Source: Butyrivibrio sp. YAB3001
GTDB lineage: Bacteria > Bacillota > Clostridia > Lachnospirales > Lachnospiraceae
Reading direction: 5' to 3'
Length of the DNA stretch: 64,000 nucleotides
Assembly: GCF_900112195.1 (NCBI RefSeq)
Contig: NZ_FOKR01000005.1
Location: 124,001-188,000 of the forward strand
A program made the position numbers and the translations under genes. This document shows positions 45,986-54,142 of this stretch, in pieces. How positions within the stretch are numbered: the first letter of the stretch is position 1; each line of letters begins with the position of its first letter. The notes beneath the pieces are model-generated. The model saw nothing but the letters and a program-made list of their open reading frames with translations. It was not told the DNA's origin and searched no databases.

Positions 45986-46717
45986 AATTTCTTACCTCCA
46001 TTAGTTGTTTGTTTTTTAAAAAGCCTTGTCAGCCGAGGGAACCCCCAGCCCACCTGCCACCATCCAGAGCCGACAAGTAATACCCAGTACGGTGTGTCGA
46101 TACTCAACACACCTCCCTGGGCCAAGGTTTCACCCTGGACCTGACAAAAGGGCTTAGCCCCCTTGACCCCTTGTTCAGAAAATGCTGCGCTCGCATTTTC
46201 TGAAGACGCTGCTATTCACAGCGTCACGCTTTCACAAACTCTGCTGTTTGCCCGTCAGCAAAGTTTGTAAAAGCTACGGAACAAAATCCTGCGCATGGAT
46301 TTTGTTCATGATGGGCAAATCAAAAGTCACCAGCTCTTCATCGAAACTGGTGACCATTCATTTGCTCATCATAAAAAAACATTTCTTAAGTGCCGTCTCC
46401 CCTCCTGATTTCCTGACAAGTATCCTCTGGTTCCGTTAGCCATATAGACTGTTTTGGGCTTTGTCGTTTTTCTATCCTTGGCTCGCTCCGCCTTCCGGTA
46501 TCATCGCTTAGCTTCCCTGAAATAGTATTCATTTGGAACGATCATGTAGTTTTTACATTTCTGATTGTCCCAAAATGGAGAAGCTCATCCCGTATATCCC
46601 TTATGTAGGATTTTTTCTTTCAGGAATCGTTTTTCCGAGATTACGGAAACGGACCGTTTATGAAAAGAGCTATTGATGATATACTTTCTTTTGTCATTAT
46701 CAGCGGAGGAAATTAAT
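45986..46717. other. 732-bp structured non-coding region, candidate oriT
   Basis: This G+C-richer region lies between the relaxase start and the divergent XRE regulator. It carries short inverted repeats at about 46027-46077 (cttgtc / gacaag), 46092-46114 (ggtgtgt / acacacc) and the dense array at 46174-46372. Open frames inside have no ribosome site and no recognisable product. By position it should contain oriT and promoters for mobilisation genes. Confidence 0.6.
46174..46372. repeat. Array of five consecutive hairpins upstream of the relaxase gene
   Basis: Successive inverted repeats are: 46174-46185/46193-46204 (12 bp), 46205-46211/46219-46225 (7 bp), 46234-46246/46256-46268 (13 bp, one mismatch), 46279-46289/46297-46307 (11 bp, loop tgcgcat) and 46308-46320/46360-46372 (13 bp, one mismatch). 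The last encloses a second perfect 8-bp stem (46326-46333/46347-46354). A-runs follow. This dense fold fits an oriT or a structured RNA. Confidence 0.75.
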
Positions 46718-47536
46718 TTGAAATCGCATATAACTTTACAAGAGAGATTAAAAGATTTAAGGACAGAGAAAGGACTTACCTTAAAGGAGCTTGAAGCCAA
46801 GACCGGCATTTCAAGTTCAGCCCTTGGAGAATATGAGACAGACGAAAACAAAGGCATACCTCATTATGTTCTGGTTGCCCTTGCAGATTTTTATAATGTA
46901 AGTCTTGATTACCTTTTTGATAAATCAGAGGTTAGGGAAAATACAAATAGAGATATCACTGAACTAAATCTCAGCGATTCTGTTCTTGATGTACTGAAAA
47001 GTGGTACTATCAACAATAGGCTTCTTGGAGAAATCATCTGTCATCCGTCTTTCAAAAAGCTCATGGCGGATACTGAGATTTTCGTAGACGGAGTTGCTTC
47101 CCAATCTGTCCAATCTGTAAATGCCTACGCTGATGTATTAAGAAAACGGATCATGGGAGAATTCAATCAATCTGCTGACGATGCAGGGCTTCTTGTTCTA
47201 GATGCCTGCACCATTGAAGAGGAGCGTTACTTCCTTAATAAGCTCCAGCTTGACCTAGAGCCTATTGTAAAAGATATCCGTACCGCCCATGTAAGTGATA
47301 AAGAAACAGCCACGGATACAACCGTGGCCGATAGAGTTAATGAATTATTTGATAACGTTAAAAAGCATAAAGATGATTTCATGAGCATTCTTACCTTCCA
47401 GTTCTGCAGAGAGCTTGGCATGAACCCTAAGAATCTTTCGCCTTTGGAACTTGAAACCCTTCAGGGAATCTTTGCCAGATCTAAGAACTATAAGCAGGTC
47501 ATGAATTCAAGAAAGAACAAAAAGAAACACAAATAA
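46718..47536 (+). CDS. XRE-family regulator of the mobile element
   Basis: The start is a TTG at 46718, chosen because AGCGGAGGAAATTAAT sits just upstream and the HTH begins at once (LQERLKDLRTEKGLTLKELEAKTGI in outline). The upstream ATG lacks a ribosome site. The 272-residue product has an N-terminal Cro/CI DNA-binding domain (to about 70) and a helical C-terminal half of unknown type. It is divergent from the relaxase gene across the hairpin region and probably controls mobilisation or replication genes. Confidence 0.8.
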   Translation: MKSHITLQERLKDLRTEKGLTLKELEAKTGISSSALGEYETDENKGIPHYVLVALADFYNVSLDYLFDKSEVRENTNRDITELNLSDSVLDVLKSGTINNRLLGEIICHPSFKKLMADTEIFVDGVASQSVQSVNAYADVLRKRIMGEFNQSADDAGLLVLDACTIEEERYFLNKLQLDLEPIVKDIRTAHVSDKETATDTTVADRVNELFDNVKKHKDDFMSILTFQFCRELGMNPKNLSPLELETLQGIFARSKNYKQVMNSRKNKKKHK

Positions 47537-47544
47537 TATCATGT

Positions 47545-48489
47545 TTATTGTTTTTTTGCTTCACCATACAAAAAAGCATTTCGTAAGCATGGAACAATTT
47601 TGTCCATAAAAGCGAATACTTCCTCGGAATCTGTCACTCCTTTTGGACGAAACATTCCTGACCTGATATCATCTACTGTCCATGTATATGATGTACCAAG
47701 TGAAAACACTTCATGCAAGAATTCACTATATGCTGCGTCGGATACATCACATCTTTTGATGCCCGGAATAGACTCAATTATCTCCCATTTCAATGTGGCT
47801 ATTTTGTCCCTAAGCTCCTCGGTAAGCTTATATCTATCTGCAAGGTCACAGCTATCATAATTGATATTTTCACCGATGTTCGCATAGTATCTATTGCCTG
47901 ATCTACACAATGCTATCGGAACAATATCTGCACCACACTCTATAGCAATCTCAACTGCTCCAGGAAATAATGGATTTACCAAGGCGTTGGGACTGATGTT
48001 TTGTACTCCTTCCGGAAAAATGAGCAGATTTCCTCCCTTCTTAAGCAAATCTAACATTTGCGCTTTCGCTGCAATTCTGTCCTCTTTAAAGGAAACATCC
48101 ATCAGAATTACGCCATTTGCTTGAAGTAAGAATCCATCTAAGCTGCGATATAACTCTCTTGGGTCACCAAGAACCAACCAGCAAGGCTCATGTATTGATA
48201 AAAAAGACATCTCTATGTCAACACCACCTATATGCGTTGGACAAAAAATGATGGGGCGCCTGTCTTTCTTTCTTCTATCATGAACGATTGTCAGCTTTTT
48301 TCCTGAAAAAAACTGATTACACCACAAAAGTGGCATTAGAATGCGATGTATCAGTGAATGAAAAGGAATCCTCCTGACAACACCGCCATATTTCCTGTAG
48401 CGCTCAAGTCGTTTCTCACGGCAATATTTTTCACATTCTTCTTGATTTAGAGATAGCATATAGAAAAAGGATCCTAAAACTTTGAACAC
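47545..48489 (-). CDS. PlsC-type acyltransferase
   Basis: The 314-residue protein starts at a GTG with AAGGAGTCACTGTT upstream. It has the acyltransferase motifs HIGGVD (H86-x4-D91) and FPEG (near 159), with a hydrophobic N-terminal segment. Such enzymes move an acyl chain from acyl-CoA or acyl-carrier to a lysolipid or other hydroxyl or amine acceptor at the membrane. Together with the acyl-CoA ligase gene upstream it forms a two-gene lipid module inside the mobile element. No carrier protein is encoded between them. The substrate is unknown. Confidence 0.82.
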   Translation of the reverse strand: MFKVLGSFFYMLSLNQEECEKYCREKRLERYRKYGGVVRRIPFHSLIHRILMPLLWCNQFFSGKKLTIVHDRRKKDRRPIIFCPTHIGGVDIEMSFLSIHEPCWLVLGDPRELYRSLDGFLLQANGVILMDVSFKEDRIAAKAQMLDLLKKGGNLLIFPEGVQNISPNALVNPLFPGAVEIAIECGADIVPIALCRSGNRYYANIGENINYDSCDLADRYKLTEELRDKIATLKWEIIESIPGIKRCDVSDAAYSEFLHEVFSLGTSYTWTVDDIRSGMFRPKGVTDSEEVFAFMDKIVPCLRNAFLYGEAKKQ

Positions 48490-48602
48490 AACAGTGACTC
48501 CTTCACATTATGATTCGCGTTTCTTAACTAATCTGCCGCATAATCTATCAACCTAATTAATTATCATTGAAAAAGTTTTATATCCTGTTCATATTGTTCC
48601 AT

Positions 48603-50306
48603 TTAATTAGCCTTCTTCTCCAATACTCTATAGTCTATTTTCCCAATAGAAGTTAATGGTAAGCTGGGAATATAGTTATACTCCACTGGAAGTGCATATT
48701 CGGGTAACTCCCTTTCGCATATGCTTCGTAATTCATCAGTTAGCCCATCCGACTCTTTTACGCCATTTTCAAGTACAATAAAAGCTACTGGTAAGCATCC
48801 TTCCGAATGAACAGTATCGCTATGACCTACAACACAACAATCCTTGACCGCTTCATGTTCCTCAAGTACATTTTCAATCTGTGTAGGGAACACCTTAAAT
48901 CCATCATGCCTAATTATCATCCGTTTCAGCCTCCCCTTGATAAAAAGACATCCATCTTCATCAATGTAGCCAAGGTCTCCAGAATGAAGCCATATACTTC
49001 CATCCTCATGTTTTTTCAACACTTCTTTCGTCGCTACATCATTATTATAATAGCCAAGCATAACATGAGGACCTTTCATGCATACTTCGCCTTCTTGATT
49101 ATAGGTTAACTCTTTTCCCGTTTCCTTATCAAAAACAGATATTGTCGTGTGAGTGAATGGGATTCCTACACTGCCTGTTTTATTATATGTCATTTGAGCA
49201 GATGCCGCTGCTGCTGCACATATTTCGGTCATTCCGTAGCCTTTAATTAAATTTGTACCACAACCATGACTCAATAAGAATGAACTGATTCCTTTTTCAT
49301 GCTCTTCTTTTATCCCATCACCACCAACTACAGGAGATAAAATAAAAGACATATCCAAATTCTTAACCTTTTTGCTATCTACCACTTTCTGATAATGAGA
49401 TGGTACGCCTACAATATGTGTCGGTTTATACTTTATCAGCAATTTGTCATAAGTATTGGGATCAAATTTAGGTATAATTATTAGTTCCATACCAATGCTC
49501 AATGGCAAATGGAGGCTATTACATATTCCATAGGCTATAAAAGGAGGCATAATGCCAAGCCATCTGTCTCCTCTATTAAGACAAAAACCGCTTAGATCAC
49601 ACTGCTTAGCACCAGCATTGATATTTTCATTTGAAAGCATTACCCCTTTTGGCATACCGGTTGTCCCTCCGGTATGCACTATAACGCAACACTCGTTTTC
49701 TATATAATCAGTGTCTGTAAGATTTGTTTCCTTGCCTGAAGCTATAAACTCTCTCCATGTGAAACATCCAGTAGCAATACTAACCTTATTTCCCATAAGA
49801 TATAGATGTCTTTTTATAAATGGTAATGAGTCAGAAGGAGAAACTACAATTATGTTTTCAATAGTTGTCCCGACCACAGCCTGTGCTACTCTGCTGTATG
49901 CCAAGTCTATGACAACCACTACCTTTGCAGATACTTCTTCTATGTAATTCCTAATCCCCTCTATGCTGGTTCTTGGATCAATCATATTGGAAATTGCCCC
50001 AATACGATTAAGGCCATAGAACGTATATATTATCTCAGGAAGTGTTACGGATACAACTGCGACGATATCTCCTTTGCGCACTCCCATATTACTAAATGAT
50101 TTTGCAGCACCTTCTATATTTGAAAACATTTCTCCATAGGAAATATGACTATCAAAATAGTTAATTGCCACATCATCTAAGTTGTTTTTATTATTATTCC
50201 AAATATCATCATATATTTTACATTTTGGTAAAATTGTATTTATCGCTTCGGAACTATAATATTTTAACCATGGCTTATCAATTGAAGGATATCCGCTTAA
50301 TTCCAT
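48603..50306 (-). CDS. Acyl-CoA/acyl-AMP ligase (ANL superfamily)
   Basis: The ATG at 50306 is chosen (AGGTGAGAAGA upstream), giving 567 residues. The ANL core motifs are present: HTGGTTGMPKGV near 212 (A3), the YGMTE motif near 338 (A5), SGDLGYIDEDG (A7) and the C-terminal Lys in TSIGKIDYR (A10). It adenylates a fatty or aryl acid and passes it to CoA or a protein carrier. It is 113 bp upstream of the PlsC-type gene, same strand. Cargo of this kind on an integrative element may alter membrane lipids or make an acylated metabolite. Confidence 0.88.
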   Translation of the reverse strand: MELSGYPSIDKPWLKYYSSEAINTILPKCKIYDDIWNNNKNNLDDVAINYFDSHISYGEMFSNIEGAAKSFSNMGVRKGDIVAVVSVTLPEIIYTFYGLNRIGAISNMIDPRTSIEGIRNYIEEVSAKVVVVIDLAYSRVAQAVVGTTIENIIVVSPSDSLPFIKRHLYLMGNKVSIATGCFTWREFIASGKETNLTDTDYIENECCVIVHTGGTTGMPKGVMLSNENINAGAKQCDLSGFCLNRGDRWLGIMPPFIAYGICNSLHLPLSIGMELIIIPKFDPNTYDKLLIKYKPTHIVGVPSHYQKVVDSKKVKNLDMSFILSPVVGGDGIKEEHEKGISSFLLSHGCGTNLIKGYGMTEICAAAAASAQMTYNKTGSVGIPFTHTTISVFDKETGKELTYNQEGEVCMKGPHVMLGYYNNDVATKEVLKKHEDGSIWLHSGDLGYIDEDGCLFIKGRLKRMIIRHDGFKVFPTQIENVLEEHEAVKDCCVVGHSDTVHSEGCLPVAFIVLENGVKESDGLTDELRSICERELPEYALPVEYNYIPSLPLTSIGKIDYRVLEKKAN

Positions 50307-50490
50307 TCTTCTCACCTGTACTCTATTATCACTTATAACTAATGTTTAAAGATATAGCTTGTTTGCTAGGTTACCTGCTTTTTCGCATCATTATATTGCG
50401 TTTCAAAAATTAGACATTTTGAAACAGTATTATTAAAATGAATTCAAGTAGAGTTTATGGAATTTTATAATTGCCAGAACGGCATTTTTA

Positions 50491-50513
50491 GATGTTTCAG
50501 ATTGCCTACTTTT
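50491..50513. repeat. Left inverted repeat of the serine-recombinase cassette
   Basis: The sequence ttcagattgcctactttt (50496-50513) is an exact reverse complement of 51167-51184. With one extra T the match extends to gatg at 50491. It overlaps the last 8 bp of the recombinase gene. Confidence 0.85.
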
Positions 50514-51135
50514 CGGAACAAGATTTTTGAATAATTATCCCGTTTTGTTTTTCTTTGCACCTACGATAGAAAGTAGTATGCTTCATTCCAGCTTTTTCAG
50601 CCGCAACTCTGGACGATACTTCTCCGGAAATCCACTTATCAAACCATATATCAAAATCAGTTGTAGGCTCAATTTTTTCTCTTCCAAAATGGATTCCTTT
50701 AGCAATTGCTATGGCTATCCCTTCAGCCTGTCGCTGTTTAATGAAGTCTCGCTCGGTCTGAGATACATAGGCCAGAAGTCTAAGCAAAATATCTGCTATC
50801 AATACTCCTGCAATACCATCAATCTCTTGAGTAGTATTCAAAAGCGGAAGATCAATAACCTCTATATCCACACCTTTGGTTCTGACTATCTTTCGCCATT
50901 CCTCAAGAATTTCCTTGTAGTCTCGTCCAAGTCTGTCAATGCTTTTTATAACCAGAAGATCACCCTTTTTAAGCTTTTTCACCAACTTCTTGTAACTTGG
51001 TCGGTTAAAGTCTTTACCAGAAAGTTTGTCTGTAAAGATATTCTTTACATTCACACCATATTCCAGCATCGCTTCCATCTGTCTGTCAGTTTTCTGTTCC
51101 TTTGTGGAAACTCTCACATATCCATACTTTGCCAT
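50506..51135 (-). CDS. Serine recombinase (resolvase/invertase family)
   Basis: The 209-residue protein starts at an ATG with AAAGGAGGGCATTCC upstream. It has the resolvase catalytic N-terminus (YGYVRVSTKEQKTDRQ; the nucleophilic Ser is in RVSTKEQ near residue 9), the SIDRLGRD motif near 65-72 and a C-terminal helix-turn-helix (AAEKAGMKHTTFYRR). It is a small resolvase/DNA-invertase type, not a large serine integrase. The gene is bounded by inverted repeats, which suggests that it inverts its own segment or came in as a mini-transposon. In the present orientation its transcript points towards the acyl-CoA ligase gene. Confidence 0.92.
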   Translation of the reverse strand: MAKYGYVRVSTKEQKTDRQMEAMLEYGVNVKNIFTDKLSGKDFNRPSYKKLVKKLKKGDLLVIKSIDRLGRDYKEILEEWRKIVRTKGVDIEVIDLPLLNTTQEIDGIAGVLIADILLRLLAYVSQTERDFIKQRQAEGIAIAIAKGIHFGREKIEPTTDFDIWFDKWISGEVSSRVAAEKAGMKHTTFYRRCKEKQNGIIIQKSCSEK

Positions 51136-51166
51136 GGAATGCCCTCCTTTATATCCTGTTTAATAT

Positions 51167-51188
51167 AAAAGTAGGCAATCTGAACATC
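51167..51188. repeat. Right inverted repeat of the serine-recombinase cassette
   Basis: This is the partner of the repeat at 50491-50513. On the minus strand it contains TTGCCT as a possible -35, followed after 17 bp by GATATA. The recombinase promoter may therefore be partly inside the repeat. Confidence 0.8.
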
Positions 51189-51293
51189 ATTGAAATAATG
51201 TGTACTTATTTTAAGTACATAATGCAATTATAGCATCATTCAATACTTAAAATGTACTTATATCATGTTTTTAAAGTATGGAGAATTTGACTT

Positions 51294-51449
51294 ATGAATA
51301 AAGAAAAGGATAAACACATAGGTTTACGCATAGATTCGGAAACACATACCAAATTAAAAGATCTTGCCGAGTACGAGGGACGATCCATTAACGGAGAGAT
51401 CATCTATCTTATACGTCAGGCAATCAAAAAAATGGAGAATGAAAAATAA
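51294..51449 (+). CDS. Small ribbon-helix-helix (Arc-like) protein
   Basis: The 51-residue protein starts MNKEKDKHIGLRIDSETHTK, a short beta-strand followed by two helices (KLKDLAEYEGRSINGEI and the rest), as in Arc/MetJ-type DNA-binding proteins. TATGGAGAATTTGACTT gives a weak GGAG ribosome site. It is too short for the usual gene-length cut-off, but a strong terminator directly follows it, supporting a real gene. It may be an element regulator or accessory mobilisation protein. Confidence 0.7.
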   Translation: MNKEKDKHIGLRIDSETHTKLKDLAEYEGRSINGEIIYLIRQAIKKMENEK

Positions 51450-51450
51450 A

Positions 51451-51491
51451 AGCGATCCCGATTCTCACACACGCTCCGGGATCGCTTTTTT
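51451..51491. terminator. Bidirectional terminator between RHH and HepT genes
   Basis: A perfect 10-bp stem (agcgatcccg / cgggatcgct) with a 16-nt loop has an A-run on the left and a T-run on the right. It serves convergent genes ending at 51449 (+) and 51497 (-). Confidence 0.9.
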
Positions 51492-51496
51492 AGTAT

Positions 51497-51895
51497 TTAC
51501 GTACTTCTCTTATGTTCTTTACAATACTCAACCCTATCTCGCACTGCCTTCACAGTTTCAGCGCGAACAGCCTTCTCGATATACGCTGATAGCATAATCT
51601 TATTTACCTTTTCATAGGTATGGTCAATCATGTTCCTGAACTGATATAAAACACTTGTATCTAGCGTTTTACTAAGCTCATTCTTGCTCTCTGTTGTAAG
51701 GTGCTTAACCTCCTCACCGATCTGAGCCATATACATAGCACACAGATCAAAAGCCATTTCATCATTACAAATGAAATTCTTTGCTTTCTGCTCAAAAGAA
51801 ACATCGAAGCGACTCACTACATCTTTTATCTTCTTCTGATTCTTCATTATGCTGAGCAGTAATGCCACATCTCTGCTATATGAAGCACTACTCAA
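51497..51895 (-). CDS. HepT-like HEPN ribonuclease toxin
   Basis: The 132-residue helical protein has the RNMIDHTY segment near 88-95, the Rx4HxY active motif of HepT-type HEPN ribonucleases. It starts at a TTG (51895) embedded in the end of the MNT gene, overlapping it by 8 bp, with GGAGGTAA just upstream. This arrangement ensures that the antitoxin is made first. HEPN-MNT pairs block growth when the nucleotidyltransferase no longer AMP-modifies the toxin's tyrosine (established for MntA-HepT); activity here is inferred. Confidence 0.85.
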   Translation of the reverse strand: MSSASYSRDVALLLSIMKNQKKIKDVVSRFDVSFEQKAKNFICNDEMAFDLCAMYMAQIGEEVKHLTTESKNELSKTLDTSVLYQFRNMIDHTYEKVNKIMLSAYIEKAVRAETVKAVRDRVEYCKEHKRST

Positions 51896-52253
51896 ACCAA
51901 ATTACCTCCCGGTTCACAGTTTTATATACGGAATCCTCATTTATTCCCAAATCAAACTCTTTTGCAATATTATCAAGCTCGATATCCTCTTTTCTGAGGA
52001 GTGGAAGGAATAATATGTCCACTTTTCTTTTAAACAGATCATGAAGATAGCTCTTTATGAAGTCTATCGCATCAAGTGAAAAGCCATCAGAATCTATTAC
52101 AAGATCGATATCGCTATTCTTTTTTTCTTTTCCCAACGCAATAGATCCGGCAATACCAAACTTAAGACTGCTGATCGGAATATCATTAACGTCATTCCCG
52201 GCTATTCTCTTCTTGATCTCTGGGATAGTACGAAGTATTTCGTCCCTAAGCAT
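51888..52253 (-). CDS. MNT-type minimal nucleotidyltransferase antitoxin
   Basis: I chose the ATG at 52253 (AAAGGAGAGGCTCTTT upstream), giving 121 residues. The polymerase-beta fold motif GSIALGKEKKNSDIDLVID holds the GS and DxD metal-binding residues. A third acidic residue follows in KVDILF. It overlaps the HepT-like gene. As part of a HEPN-MNT module it is the antitoxin that modifies its partner. Location at the right end of the mobile element suggests an element-maintenance role. Confidence 0.87.
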   Translation of the reverse strand: MLRDEILRTIPEIKKRIAGNDVNDIPISSLKFGIAGSIALGKEKKNSDIDLVIDSDGFSLDAIDFIKSYLHDLFKRKVDILFLPLLRKEDIELDNIAKEFDLGINEDSVYKTVNREVIWFE

Positions 52254-52385
52254 AAAGAGCCTCTCCTTTCTACAAAATTTCTCCAAAATATATATCGGAT
52301 TATTCTCTTATAAGTATTATAAAATATCACATCGCCCACAATCAAGTTGCCAGCTCCCACTCGGTCTCCAATCTTTCAAGAGTTT

Positions 52386-52396
52386 CTACTACACCA
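52386..52396. other. Candidate right attachment core of the mobile element
   Basis: The sequence ctactacacca repeats the left candidate at 41073-41083. It is followed by a second imperfect copy (ctacacca at 52401-52408). If both are attachment sites, the element is 11.3 kb long. Confidence 0.4.
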
Positions 52397-52515
52397 TTTA
52401 CTACACCATTTTTATAAAAAATTATGGTATTTTGCGATAAGTTACGATACTTTTATTTTATTGCTCATCAGCCATATCACCTGAAAACATCAGCTTTCGT
52501 GAACATTTCAGGGCC

Positions 52516-53787
52516 TTACATTTCATCCACAACCTGGAAGATCACGAACTTCAAATAATATGATGCAGCTCCTCCCCACAGAATCGGATGGTCTGCCGCC
52601 TGCTGTCTGAACTCCACCTGTTTTAAACGCTTATGTGCATCTCTTGCAGCCTCTTTTATAGTCTTAAGAAACAACTCTTCATCCATAAAATGTGAACATG
52701 AACAGGTTGCAAGATAACCACCATTCTTAACCAGTTTCATTCCTCTCATATTGATTTCTTTATACCCTGTCACAGCCTTTTTAATTGAAGCTCTGGATTT
52801 GGTAAAAGCAGGAGGATCAAGAATAACCACATCAAACTGTTCACCTTTTTTTGCCAGATCCGGCAGTAATTCAAAAACGTCAGCACACTCGAATTTTGCG
52901 ATATTCTCAAATCCATTTAATGCTGCATTCTCCTCAGCCTGTCTGCATCCCAGATCAGAAGCATCCACGCCAAGTACAGATGAAGCCCCGCCCGCTGCAG
53001 CATTAAGTGCAAACGAACCTGTATGTGTAAAACAGTCTAAAACTTTCTTTCCTTTGCATAATCCTCTGATAGACTGCCTGTTAAACTTCTGATCAAGGAA
53101 AAATCCGGTCTTCTGTCCATTCTCAACATCGACATAATACTTTATTCCGTTTTCCTCAATCTCTACTTTTGTATCGAACTCAGAACCGATGAAACCTTTA
53201 GTTCTCTCAAGCCCTTCAAGCTCTCTGACCTTTGCATCGCTTCTTTCATAGACTCCGCGAATAGTAACACCATCTTCAAGCAAAACTTTTTTGCATGCAT
53301 TAATTATTTCTAACTTGATGCGATCTGTTCCCAAAGCAAGTGACTCAATTACCAGCACATCTGAAAACTTATCAATCGTTATTCCCGGCATAAAATCTGC
53401 TTCACCAAAAATTAGTCTGCAGGACAGTTTTTTATATGCATCTTCTTTCTCAAATGAGAGGTATTCATCGATATAACTTGCCATTACTGCCTTCCTGTAT
53501 TCCCAGGCATTTCTGACTCTTAATTCAATAAACTCCTCGTTTATCTCAGTTCCCTTTTTTCTGGACATCATGCGGATTCTTATCTTGGAATTCTCATTGA
53601 TAAATCCATATCCAAGAAAATAATCATCAAAATCATGAACTTCTATGATATCGCCATTTTCGAATGCTCCCTGCACTTTAGCTATTTCGTTATCATATAT
53701 CCAGGCACCGCCTACTTTAAATTCACGACCTTCACCTTTTTTCAAAACTGCGATTGCATCTGATTTTTTCATTTCTTTTTTGCTCAT
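52516..53787 (-). CDS. RlmI-like SAM-dependent rRNA methyltransferase
   Basis: The ATG at 53787 (GTGGAGATAAT upstream) gives 423 residues. A PUA-like RNA-binding N-terminus (AIAVLKKGEGREFKVGGAWIY in outline) precedes a Rossmann methyltransferase domain with the SAM loop VLDCFTHTGSFAL near 245 and the catalytic DPPAFTKSR near 310. The QKTGFFLDQ motif is typical of the RlmI/RlmK-like (m5C 23S rRNA) group. It is a host housekeeping gene flanked on both sides by mobile DNA. Confidence 0.88.
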   Translation of the reverse strand: MSKKEMKKSDAIAVLKKGEGREFKVGGAWIYDNEIAKVQGAFENGDIIEVHDFDDYFLGYGFINENSKIRIRMMSRKKGTEINEEFIELRVRNAWEYRKAVMASYIDEYLSFEKEDAYKKLSCRLIFGEADFMPGITIDKFSDVLVIESLALGTDRIKLEIINACKKVLLEDGVTIRGVYERSDAKVRELEGLERTKGFIGSEFDTKVEIEENGIKYYVDVENGQKTGFFLDQKFNRQSIRGLCKGKKVLDCFTHTGSFALNAAAGGASSVLGVDASDLGCRQAEENAALNGFENIAKFECADVFELLPDLAKKGEQFDVVILDPPAFTKSRASIKKAVTGYKEINMRGMKLVKNGGYLATCSCSHFMDEELFLKTIKEAARDAHKRLKQVEFRQQAADHPILWGGAASYYLKFVIFQVVDEM

Positions 53788-53934
53788 ATTATCTCCACTT
53801 TTATAATAACACCCTAATCTCTCACATTCACCCTTAAGCAAAATGCAAAAGACCTCTTCAAAGACTACTTTCTTATATTTTAACACATCCATAGCGTAGC
53901 GTTTTTTATTGGATAAATCTATTTCTATCCAACA

Positions 53935-53963
53935 AAAAACCCCAGATTTAATCTGAGGTTTTG
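53935..53963. terminator. Hairpin terminator left of the small island
   Basis: The stem aaaaccccagatt / aatctgaggtttt has one mismatch, a tight loop and A/T-run flanks. It lies between the methyltransferase promoter region and the left repeat. Confidence 0.7.
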
Positions 53964-53972
53964 TAATAAAAA

Positions 53973-54073
53973 GAGCGATAGACGGGGCTCGAAATATTTT
54001 ATCAAAGAAAAAAGAAAGGAAACATGCGGGTTTCCAGCTGTCTGCCCCGGCTATACACACACTTATACACACA
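53973..54073. repeat. Left 101-bp direct repeat bounding a small island (candidate attL)
   Basis: It matches 58482-58582 over the same length. The first 26 bp are identical (gagcgatagacggggctcga onwards), then there is an identical stretch containing aagaaaggaaacatgcgggt, and a shared CA-rich end (tatacacacacttatacaca). The reverse complement of the first 20 bp reads like the 3' end of a tRNA (TTCGAGCCCCGTCTATCGCT), the usual target of tyrosine integrases. No complete tRNA is present. Confidence 0.85.
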
Positions 54074-54106
54074 CCTCTTGATTGAAATCAAGTTTTGAGT
54101 GATTAG

Positions 54107-54140
54107 AAAAAGAAGATGCACAAGAGTACACCTTCTTTTT
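54107..54140 (-). terminator. Terminator of the first island transcript
   Basis: The inverted repeat aaaaagaagatg / caccttcttttt (one mismatch) lies just downstream of the minus-strand gene ending at 54143 and is flanked by A- and T-runs. Confidence 0.7.
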
Positions 54141-54142
54141 TA

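Larger units (their letters stand above)
53788..54142. other. 355-bp gap with terminators and the left 101-bp repeat
   Basis: This gap contains a repeated 24-mer (53884-53907), two hairpins (53909-53932 and 53935-53963), the left copy of the 101-bp direct repeat and the terminator of the next minus-strand gene. No gene is seen. Confidence 0.65.

Noticed and set aside
46182..46439. Open frame across the hairpin array
   Set aside because: The region is explained by inverted repeats; the frame has no ribosome site and no recognisable product.
53973..54073. A complete tRNA gene
   Set aside because: Only the T-arm/acceptor-like 3' end is present; no D arm, anticodon arm or 5' acceptor is found nearby.
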